The position numbers and the translations under genes were made by a program. Of a stretch of 6,554 bases of DNA, positions 1-5,098 are shown in pieces. Origin of the DNA: Burkholderiaceae bacterium (lineage in GTDB: Bacteria > Pseudomonadota > Gammaproteobacteria > Burkholderiales > Burkholderiaceae_C); NCBI GenBank assembly GCA_031256305.1, contig JAIRQU010000219.1, forward strand, positions 1 to 6,554. Reading direction: 5' to 3'. The notes below the pieces were generated by a model. It saw only the letters and a list, made by a program, of their open reading frames with translations, did no database searches and was not told the origin of the DNA. How positions within the stretch are numbered: position 1 is the first letter of the stretch; every line of letters starts with the position of its first letter.

Positions 1-119
1 CCCGCGCCGATGATGAGCGCGCGCGCGGCCAGCAAACGCTGCTGGCCTTCGATGCCAAGACCCTCCAGCATTACATGGCGGGAGTAGCGCAGAAGCTGCT
101 GATCGGTAATCTCGGCCAC
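1..119 (-). CDS. moeB: MoeB/ThiF/HesA-family adenylyltransferase, N-terminal part only
   Basis: The gene runs off the left edge, so only the first 39 codons are visible. The family is E1-like: it adenylates the C-terminal glycine of a ubiquitin-like sulfur carrier (MoaD for molybdopterin, ThiS for thiamine). The visible protein carries the family N-terminus: an MAEITDQQLLRYSRH-type opening, then EGLGIEGQQRLL, then LIIGAG at residues 35-39 and beyond, the start of the nucleotide-binding GxGxxG loop. I chose the GTG at 119-117 because it aligns with the MAELSDQ start of E. coli MoeB. A TTG two codons upstream (125-123) is the alternative. No Shine-Dalgarno is seen before either. It lies 80 bp downstream of ctpA with a strong terminator between. 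MoeB and ThiF cannot be separated from this fragment, so the symbol is tentative. Confidence 0.85.
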   Translation of the reverse strand, partial: MAEITDQQLLRYSRHVMLEGLGIEGQQRLLAARALIIGA

Positions 120-147
120 GGTCAAAGTCGGAAATGCGGCGCTTGAG

Positions 148-172
148 AAAAAAGGCCAGCGCAAGCTGGCCT
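148..172 (-). terminator. Rho-independent terminator after ctpA
   Basis: Read on the minus strand this is a perfect 8-bp stem, AGGCCAGC paired with GCTGGCCT, with a TTGC tetraloop (stem 153-160 with 165-172), followed at once by six T (153-148). It starts 28 nt after the ctpA stop and ends about 29 nt before the moeB start. On the plus strand there is no T tract after the stem, so it should act only on leftward transcription. Confidence 0.88.
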
Positions 173-199
173 GGTGTGTGCGTTCATCATCGCGCCCGC

Positions 200-1651
200 T
201 TAATTATCGGAATCTTCCGATCGGGCCTTGCGCTCCGTCATGGTCTTGCTGACCTTGACCGGCTTGCCTTCGAGCTTGGCGATGGCTTGTTGCAGCGGAA
301 AGTCCTTGTCGCTGCCGTATTCGGGCAGGCGGCGCTGCGCTTCGGACTTCTTGGAATCGGTTTCCAGACGGTTGAAGGCGGCTTCCCGCTCTTTTTCCAG
401 CGTTTCCTGGTCCTTTTTGCTCGGTCCCGCGCTAGTACCTTGAAGATGATTTTCCAGATCCGACTCGCGCGTGTAGAGCACGGCGTAGGGACTACCCTCG
501 GCGGTGTCGTCCACCATGATGTCGGGCACAATGCCCTTGGCCTGAATACTGCGCCCGCTGGGCGTGTAATAGCGCGCCGTGGTCAGCTTGATGGCGGTGT
601 CGGGGCCGAGCTGGCGCACCGTTTGCACCGATCCCTTGCCAAAGGTCTGCGCGCCCATGATGGTGGCGCGGTGGTTGTCTTGCAGCGCGCCGGAAACAAT
701 TTCGCTGGCCGAGGCCGACCCTTCGTTAGCCAGCACCACTAGCGGCACGTTCTTGAGCGCCGCGGGCAGTCCCTTGAGCGGATCGGCGCCCCAGCCCGAC
801 ATGTAATCTTCAGGCTGGGCCTTGAAGACCGCATTGCTTTCGGGAATTTGCCCCTTGGTGGAAACCACCACGTCGCCCGCGGGCAGGAAAGCGGCCGACA
901 CGGCGATGGCCGCGTCCAGCAAGCCGCCGGGGTCGTTGCGCAGATCCAGCACCAGGCCCTTGAGGTTTGGGTCTTGCTTATAAAGGTCTTGCAGCTTGGC
1001 GGCGAAGTCACGCACCGTGTCTTGCTGGAATTGCGAGACGCGGATCCATCCATAACCGGGGGCGACGATTTTGGCCTTGACCGAGGGGTTATGAATTTCT
1101 TCGCGCGTGACGGTCGCGGTGAAGATGCGGTTGTTTTCTTCCTTGCGCAGCACCGTCAGCGTAACCTTGGTGCCCGGCTGGCCGCGCATGCGCTTGACCG
1201 CTTCGCTGAGCGTCAGGCCCTTGACGGCGGTGTCGTCAATGCGGGTGATAAGGTCACCGGGCTTGAGGCCAGCGCGGTCCGCGGGCGAGCCTTCAATCGG
1301 CGATACCACGCGCACCAGGCCATCTTCCTGTGTGATTTCGATGCCCACCCCCACGAAGCGCCCGGTCGTGCTTTCGCGGAATGCCTTGTAGGCTTTCTTG
1401 TCGAAGTATTCCGAGTGCGGGTCCAGCCCCGATACCATGCCGGAGATGGCGTCGGAGATGAGCTTGTGCTCATCCACCGGTTCCACGTAATCGGATTTGA
1501 TAATGCCGAACACCGCGGCAAACTGCTGCAATTCTTCCAGCGGCAGCGGCGCAAACGTGCCGCGCGCCAGCGTTTGCAGCGAGACGGTCGTCAGCGCGCC
1601 GGCCAGTGCGCCCGCGGCGATCCAGCCGGCGATTTTTGTTTTTTGGCTCAT
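200..1651 (-). CDS. ctpA: S41-family C-terminal processing protease CtpA
   Basis: This is a carboxyl-terminal processing serine protease (Tsp/Prc/CtpA family, S41A, 483 aa) that works in the periplasm and trims or degrades envelope proteins. Residues 7-29 form an uncleaved anchor or signal peptide. A PDZ domain follows at about 97-170, with GRFVGVGIEI and GLKPGDLI. The protease core carries GLVLDLRNDPGG (232-243) and the catalytic Ser/Lys/Gln triad: Ser314 in SASASEI, Lys339 in TFGKGS and Gln343. The spacings of 25 and 4 residues match the family. The C-terminal tail (about 408-483) is charged and helical-looking. I chose the ATG at 1651-1649; a TTG two codons upstream is possible. No Shine-Dalgarno is visible. 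gpmA ends 118 bp upstream, so the two are probably co-transcribed. An intrinsic terminator follows. Confidence 0.95.
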   Translation of the reverse strand: MSQKTKIAGWIAAGALAGALTTVSLQTLARGTFAPLPLEELQQFAAVFGIIKSDYVEPVDEHKLISDAISGMVSGLDPHSEYFDKKAYKAFRESTTGRFVGVGIEITQEDGLVRVVSPIEGSPADRAGLKPGDLITRIDDTAVKGLTLSEAVKRMRGQPGTKVTLTVLRKEENNRIFTATVTREEIHNPSVKAKIVAPGYGWIRVSQFQQDTVRDFAAKLQDLYKQDPNLKGLVLDLRNDPGGLLDAAIAVSAAFLPAGDVVVSTKGQIPESNAVFKAQPEDYMSGWGADPLKGLPAALKNVPLVVLANEGSASASEIVSGALQDNHRATIMGAQTFGKGSVQTVRQLGPDTAIKLTTARYYTPSGRSIQAKGIVPDIMVDDTAEGSPYAVLYTRESDLENHLQGTSAGPSKKDQETLEKEREAAFNRLETDSKKSEAQRRLPEYGSDKDFPLQQAIAKLEGKPVKVSKTMTERKARSEDSDN

Positions 1652-1719
1652 GAACAAATGAGGGGAAAATCTCGGAAAGAGAATGAATGGACGGAGGCAG
1701 AAACCTCAATGTACTCCAT
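1648..1719 (-). other. Possible 23-codon leader ORF overlapping the ctpA start
   Basis: An ATG at 1719-1717 opens a short reading frame (begins MEYIEVSASV, ends FPLICS). Its TGA overlaps the ctpA ATG in an ATGA junction, the usual layout for translational coupling. Since ctpA has no Shine-Dalgarno of its own, coupling would explain its initiation. Against it: the leader also has no clear Shine-Dalgarno, its wobble positions are much richer in A/T than those of the neighbouring genes, and a frame this short can arise by chance. Confidence 0.2.
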
Positions 1720-1769
1720 TATCCGCGCTTATCTGCGCGCCTGCTGCTCCCGTAAGCAATGGAATCAGT

Positions 1770-2513
1770 TCAGGCTTTGCCTTGGTGGGCCACCGCCGCC
1801 GCGGCTTTGACCACCGCCTCGGCATCGCCCAGGTAGTCATGGCGCAAGGGTTTGAGGTCATTGCCCAGTTCGTATACCAGCGGAACGCCGTTGGGGATAT
1901 TCAGCCCCACGATGTCCTGATCGGATATGCCGTCCAGATACTTGACCAGCGCGCGGATCGAATTGCCATGCGCGGCCACCACCACGCGCTGGCCCGCGCG
2001 AATGGCCGGAGCCAGGGTTTCGTTCCAGAACGGCAGCACGCGCGCCACCGTATCCTTGAGACACTCGGTCAGCGGGCATTGCGCCGGGGCAATGTCCGCG
2101 TAACGCCGGTCGCCGCGCTCGCAGCGCGGGTCGGTGGTTTGCAGCGCGGGCGGGGGCGCGTCGTAACTGCGGCGCCAGAGGAGCACCTGCGCATCGCCGT
2201 ACTGCCTGGCCATGTCGGCTTTGTTCAAGCCTTGCAGCGCGCCGTAGTGACGCTCGTTCAAACGCCAGCTCTTGACCACCGGCAGCCACAGCCGGTCCAT
2301 TTCTTCCAGCGCCAGCCACAGCGTGCGGATGGCGCGCGTCAGGACACTGGTGCAGGCCAGATCGAAATCGTAACCCTCGGTCTTGAGCAGACGCCCGGCT
2401 AGCCGAGCCTGTTCAATGCCGGTGCCGGTCAAGTCCACGTCGGTCCAGCCGGTAAAGCGGTTTTCCAGGTTCCAGGTCGATTCGCCGTGGCGGATCAGGA
2501 CGAGTTTGTGCAT
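1770..2513 (-). CDS. gpmA: 2,3-bisphosphoglycerate-dependent phosphoglycerate mutase
   Basis: Cytosolic glycolytic and gluconeogenic enzyme that interconverts 3- and 2-phosphoglycerate through a phosphohistidine. The 247-aa protein is full length for the family (E. coli GpmA has 250). Visible active-site features are the phospho-acceptor His9 in LIRHGES, Arg60 in [11 protein letters not shown], Glu87 in [12 protein letters not shown] and the second histidine His182 in AAHGNS. The substrate-lid segment [11 protein letters not shown] lies at about 112-122. The ATG at 2513-2511 gives the canonical [12 protein letters not shown] start. The open frame continues far upstream, but that part is only the antisense of the divergent rhodanese gene. 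The Shine-Dalgarno is weak (a pyrimidine-rich AATCCTC precedes the ATG). It is first of a leftward block with ctpA and divergent from the rhodanese gene. It occupies the place where gammaproteobacteria carry the unrelated gpmI/gpmM. Confidence 0.97.
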   Translation of the reverse strand: MHKLVLIRHGESTWNLENRFTGWTDVDLTGTGIEQARLAGRLLKTEGYDFDLACTSVLTRAIRTLWLALEEMDRLWLPVVKSWRLNERHYGALQGLNKADMARQYGDAQVLLWRRSYDAPPPALQTTDPRCERGDRRYADIAPAQCPLTECLKDTVARVLPFWNETLAPAIRAGQRVVVAAHGNSIRALVKYLDGISDQDIVGLNIPNGVPLVYELGNDLKPLRHDYLGDAEAVVKAAAAVAHQGKA

Positions 2514-2640
2514 GAGGATTGGCCAGAGGCGTGAAGGAAAAGAAAGCAGGAATGGTTGCGCGGCGGCGCAAGCCCGAACCGCGCATTCTAAAATTGAACC
2601 CTTTGCAAAGTGACAATCGTCAAAGAAGGGGCGGACGCAA
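2514..2640. promoter_or_regulatory. Divergent intergenic region with putative back-to-back promoters
   Basis: This gap between the gpmA and rhodanese starts must drive both blocks. An AT-rich island near 2585-2597 reads as a good -10 on either strand: TAAAAT on plus and TAGAAT on minus, each 5 of 6 to TATAAT. No convincing -35 sits at the right distance on either side, so exact promoter positions stay uncertain. Next to it is a perfect 10-bp palindrome CTTTGCAAAG (2601-2610), then a TGAC-N4-GTCA inverted repeat (2611-2622), both possible operator half-sites. The AAGAAGGGG stretch near 2624-2631 can serve as ribosome binding site for the rhodanese gene. Confidence 0.4.
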
Positions 2641-3051
2641 GTGGGTTTCATATTGACCAATTGGGTACTGATCGCGCTGGCGCTTATTTCCGGCGGCATG
2701 TTGTTATGGCCGCTGGTCGCGGGTGGCGGCGCGGCGGGCCTCACGCCCGCGAGCGCGGTGCAGCTTATCAACCGCGAACGCGCGGTGGTGATTGATGTGC
2801 GAGAACCCGGAGAATTCGCGGCCGGGCACGTTGGCGGCGCGCGCAATGTGCCCTTGGCGCAATTGCAGGACAAGCTGCCCGGCGCGGTCAAGAACAAGAC
2901 CGTGCCTTTGCTGCTGACCTGTGCTACCGGAGCGCGCGCGCAACGCGCGGTGGCGGTGGCCAAAAAACTCGGTTACGACAAGGCCCAAGCCATCGCCGGC
3001 GGACTCAAGGCGTGGAAAGAGGCTAATCTTCCAACTGAAAAAACGCAATAG
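2641..3051 (+). CDS. Membrane-anchored rhodanese-domain protein (YibN-like)
   Basis: A single-domain rhodanese of 136 aa tethered to the inner membrane. Residues 3-28 form one hydrophobic segment ([16 protein letters not shown] and onward). The rhodanese domain follows: [26 protein letters not shown] (about 34-59), [11 protein letters not shown] (62-72) and the active-site loop [10 protein letters not shown] with the persulfide-carrying Cys94, ending [14 protein letters not shown]. Rhodaneses move sulfane sulfur between donors and acceptors; the true substrate here is unknown. The start is GTG at 2641, chosen because it puts the whole membrane segment in frame, with AAGAAGGGG about 10 nt upstream. 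It is the likely first gene of the rightward operon, and grxC starts 11 nt after its stop. The same neighbour pair occurs as yibN-grxC in E. coli. Confidence 0.92.
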   Translation: MGFILTNWVLIALALISGGMLLWPLVAGGGAAGLTPASAVQLINRERAVVIDVREPGEFAAGHVGGARNVPLAQLQDKLPGAVKNKTVPLLLTCATGARAQRAVAVAKKLGYDKAQAIAGGLKAWKEANLPTEKTQ

Positions 3052-3061
3052 GAGCGATGCC

Positions 3062-3319
3062 ATGCAACCCGTCAAGATGTACACCACCGCCGTGTGCCCG
3101 TTTTGTATGCGCGCCAAGCAACTGCTTAAGGCGCGCGGCGTGCAGACCCTAGAAGAGATCAGGATTGATCTTGACCCCGCCGGGCGCGACCGCATGATTG
3201 CCCTGACGGGCCGGCGCACCGTGCCGCAGATTTTCATCGGCCAGACGCACGTGGGCGGCTGTGACGATCTGGTGGCGCTGGACGCGCGCGGCGGTTTGCA
3301 GCCGCTGCTGGCGGGGTAA
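3062..3319 (+). CDS. grxC: Glutaredoxin 3 (GrxC)
   Basis: A small cytosolic dithiol glutaredoxin of 85 aa that reduces disulfides and glutathione mixed disulfides with glutathione. Visible features: the active site CPFC (Cys12, Cys15) after the first strand (VKMYTTA), the TVPQIF cis-proline loop (53-58) and the glutathione-binding GGCDDL motif (65-70), then ALDARGGLQPLL as in E. coli Grx3. The third cysteine, Cys67, is also kept. The middle active-site residue is Phe where E. coli has Tyr. The ATG at 3062 is preceded by AGGAG (3050-3054) overlapping the rhodanese stop codon, so the two genes are tightly linked. An ATG five bases earlier is in another frame and leads nowhere. Confidence 0.96.
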   Translation: MQPVKMYTTAVCPFCMRAKQLLKARGVQTLEEIRIDLDPAGRDRMIALTGRRTVPQIFIGQTHVGGCDDLVALDARGGLQPLLAG

Positions 3320-3407
3320 GGCGGCAAGGATGTAAGCCGTCCCAATCCGGCATGACATAATTCGCAACTTCCTTGGATTTAGTTCTTATCACTCTTTTCC
3401 TATCATC
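3320..3407 (+). promoter_or_regulatory. Possible extended -10 promoter and SD-less leader for secB
   Basis: The 88-bp gap between grxC and secB holds TGACATAAT at 3353-3361, which fits the extended -10 pattern TGnTATAAT with one mismatch. No good -35 is present, as is usual for extended -10 promoters. A transcript from there would begin near 3368 and carry about 40 nt of pyrimidine-rich leader (CTCTTTTCCTATCATC before the ATG) without a Shine-Dalgarno. I see no intrinsic terminator after grxC, so read-through from upstream is also likely. Confidence 0.35.
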
Positions 3408-3944
3408 ATGGCCGATCAGCAACCAGCACAAACGCAAACACAAAATTCCGCTCCCGTATTTCATATCCAGCGCGTGTATCTGAAGGAGGCGTCGCTCGAA
3501 CAGCCCAATTCACCCGCGATTTTGCTTGAGCAGGAGCAGCCTGCCGTCGAGATCACGTTGCACGTGGCCGCCGAATCGCTGGCGGGGCATCCTGACATAC
3601 ATGAAGTAACCGTGGCCGCTACCGTGACGACCAAGGTCAAGGACAAGACGCTGTTCCTGGCCGAATGCAAGCAGGCCGGCATTTTTGAAATCCGCAACCT
3701 GCCTGAGGCGCAACTGCCTCCGGTGCTCAATGTGGTTTGCCCGCAAATCGTCTATCCCTATCTGCGTGGTAACGTGGCTGATTTGATCGTGCGCGGCGGG
3801 TTCCCGCCGGTGCATCTGGCCGAGATCAATTTTCAAGCCATGTACGAGCAGCAGCAGGCGCAGCAACACCAGCAGGTGCAGCAGCAAGAAGAGAGCGCGG
3901 CGCTGCCAGCCGCTGCGGAACAGAAAAAAAAAGCAAAAGGGTAA
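3408..3944 (+). CDS. secB: Protein-export chaperone SecB
   Basis: Cytosolic tetrameric chaperone that holds preproteins unfolded and hands them to SecA for export through SecYEG. The 178-aa protein is about 20 residues longer than E. coli SecB (155). The core matches the family: [19 protein letters not shown] (18-36), [12 protein letters not shown] (66-77), [13 protein letters not shown] (83-95), and [17 protein letters not shown] with [13 protein letters not shown] (111-142). The extra length is in two low-complexity tails. The N-terminus (2-14) is Gln/Thr-rich. The C-terminus (147-178) is a run of Gln, then Ala, then a basic KKKAKG end; this is the part which in E. coli contacts the SecA zinc domain. 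No Shine-Dalgarno precedes the ATG; the leader is pyrimidine-rich. gpsA starts 13 nt downstream. Confidence 0.97.
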   Translation: MADQQPAQTQTQNSAPVFHIQRVYLKEASLEQPNSPAILLEQEQPAVEITLHVAAESLAGHPDIHEVTVAATVTTKVKDKTLFLAECKQAGIFEIRNLPEAQLPPVLNVVCPQIVYPYLRGNVADLIVRGGFPPVHLAEINFQAMYEQQQAQQHQQVQQQEESAALPAAAEQKKKAKG

Positions 3945-3957
3945 AAGGTAGCCCGCG

Positions 3958-4986
3958 ATGAAGATCGCGGTAACTGGCGCCGGCGCCTGGGGTACGGCGC
4001 TGGCTTTGGCGGCCAGCCGCCACCCCGCCAAGCACGGCGTTTTGTTGTGGGCGCGCGACGCGGCGCAGGCTCAGGCAATGCAGCAGCGGCGCGAAAACGC
4101 CCGCTATTTGCCGGGCGTCGAACTGCCGCAAGCGCTGTTGGTGCAAAGCGGCGCTGCCGCGCTGCGACGGGCCGCTTCCGGCGCCGATCTCATTGTGATT
4201 GCTACGCCTGTAGCGGGCTTGCGCGCGATGCTGGCGGCTTTGCGTGATGCGCCGGTCCATTTGTCGCCGGTGGCGTGGCTGTGCAAGGGCTTTGAGCCGG
4301 CGGATGCGGTAGCTGCCGATCAGCCCGCGGGCTTGCTGCCGCACGAAATCCAGCGCCAGAGCGCACCTGGTTTGCGCGCCGGCGCCTTGAGCGGTCCGAG
4401 CTTTGCGCAGGAAGTCGCGCATGGCCAGCCTGCCGCGCTGGTTGCCGCGAGTGCGCACCCCGAAGTTCGCGCGGCGTTGGTGCAGGCGCTGCATGGTCCG
4501 GCGCTGCGCATCTATGCCAACAGCGATATCGCCGGCGTGGAAGTGGGTGGCGCGGTCAAGAACGTACTGGCCATTGCCACGGGGCTGGCCGATGGCTTGC
4601 AATTGGGCCAGAACGCCCGCGCGGCGCTGGTCACGCGGGGCTTGGCCGAAATCGCGCGCCTGGGCGTGGCTATGGGCGCGCGCGCGGAAACATTCATGGG
4701 CCTGTCTGGTTTGGGCGATCTGGTGCTCACGGCAACCGGCGACTTGAGCCGCAACCGCCAGGTCGGCCTCAAACTGGCGTCGGGAATGACGCTGACGCAG
4801 ACCATCGACTCGCTCGGCCATGTGGCCGAAGGCGTTTACAGTGCGCGCACCATTGCCCGGCGCGCCGCGCAACTGGGCGTGGAAATGCCCATCACCGAGT
4901 GCGTCGTTGCGCTGCTCGACGGGCGGCTCAATCCCGCCGAGGCCGTCGTGGCACTGATGGGGCGCGACCCCAAGGGCGAGCTATAG
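3958..4986 (+). CDS. gpsA: NAD(P)-dependent glycerol-3-phosphate dehydrogenase
   Basis: Reduces dihydroxyacetone phosphate to sn-glycerol-3-phosphate, the backbone precursor of membrane phospholipids; cytosolic. The 342-aa protein is full length. The N-terminal Rossmann domain begins [12 protein letters not shown] (5-16) with the GxGxxG loop. Further family marks are IATP (81-84), LCKGFE (108-113) with Lys110, LSGPSFA (144-150), the catalytic Lys201 and Asn202 in [27 protein letters not shown] (248-261), SRNR (264-267) and the C-terminal PITECV (311-316). The ATG at 3958 has AAAAGG (3943-3948) at good spacing and lies 13 nt after secB, so the two are almost surely one operon, as in E. coli. 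GTG and TTG codons near it do not fit the GxGxxG start better. The stop is TAG, followed by a 112-bp gap before the hydroxylase gene. Confidence 0.97.
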   Translation: MKIAVTGAGAWGTALALAASRHPAKHGVLLWARDAAQAQAMQQRRENARYLPGVELPQALLVQSGAAALRRAASGADLIVIATPVAGLRAMLAALRDAPVHLSPVAWLCKGFEPADAVAADQPAGLLPHEIQRQSAPGLRAGALSGPSFAQEVAHGQPAALVAASAHPEVRAALVQALHGPALRIYANSDIAGVEVGGAVKNVLAIATGLADGLQLGQNARAALVTRGLAEIARLGVAMGARAETFMGLSGLGDLVLTATGDLSRNRQVGLKLASGMTLTQTIDSLGHVAEGVYSARTIARRAAQLGVEMPITECVVALLDGRLNPAEAVVALMGRDPKGEL

Positions 4987-5028
4987 CCGCATGGCGCGGG
5001 AAAAATGACTTTCAGGATACCCGGCAGA

Positions 5029-5050
5029 CGCATTGACTCAAGTCAATGCG
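5029..5050. promoter_or_regulatory. Perfect palindrome, candidate CRP/FNR-family operator upstream of ubiM
   Basis: Two 10-bp arms, CGCATTGACT and AGTCAATGCG, are exact reverse complements around a CA spacer. The core TTGACTCAAGTCAA (5033-5046) fits the FixK-type pattern TTGA-N6-TCAA fully and the FNR consensus TTGAT-N4-ATCAA at 8 of 10 positions, with symmetric changes. As RNA it could form a 9-bp stem with a UCAA loop, but no T tract follows directly, so it is not a standard terminator for gpsA. Confidence 0.45.
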
Positions 5051-5065
5051 CTCTGGCGCGAGGGG

Positions 5066-5093
5066 TGTTCTACTTGATTTTTTTAGACGGAGG
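5066..5093 (+). promoter_or_regulatory. Putative extended -10 element and Shine-Dalgarno of ubiM
   Basis: TGTTCTACT (5066-5074) fits an extended -10 (TGn plus a hexamer 4 of 6 to TATAAT). It would start transcription near 5081, leaving a leader of about 18 nt. GGAGG at 5089-5093 stands 5 nt before the ATG and is the strongest ribosome binding site in the window. A T7 run (5078-5084) lies between. The Shine-Dalgarno is certain by eye; the promoter is a guess. Confidence 0.4.
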
Positions 5094-5098
5094 TCGGC

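Noticed and set aside
13..28. GC-alternating stretch at the left edge as a repeat or Z-DNA site
   Set aside because: It is the alanine/arginine codons of the MoeB N-terminus (LAARAL) in a GC-rich genome.
1716..1727. GATAAT on the minus strand as the -10 of a ctpA promoter
   Set aside because: It is 5 of 6 to consensus, but no -35 lies at 16-18 bp; single hexamers of this quality are expected by chance.
1724..1739. CGCGC-TTATCT-GCGCG hairpin as the gpmA terminator
   Set aside because: Only 5 bp and no T tract on the minus strand, so gpmA-ctpA read-through is more likely.
848..1810. A 320-codon plus-strand frame opposite ctpA
   Set aside because: It is a GC-rich shadow of a well-supported protease gene; its translation shows no recognisable domain and has the His/Gln/Arg bias typical of antisense frames.
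1770..2963. A 397-codon minus-strand frame that would extend GpmA far upstream
   Set aside because: The extra N-terminal 150 residues are the antisense of the rhodanese gene and the intergenic region, with no family similarity; GpmA is complete from the ATG at 2513.
3334..3354. GCCG/CGGC inverted repeat after grxC as a terminator
   Set aside because: A 4-bp stem without a T tract; too weak.
3826..4872. A 348-codon minus-strand frame opposite gpsA
   Set aside because: Shadow frame of a full-length conserved gene, with no domain and no ribosome binding site.
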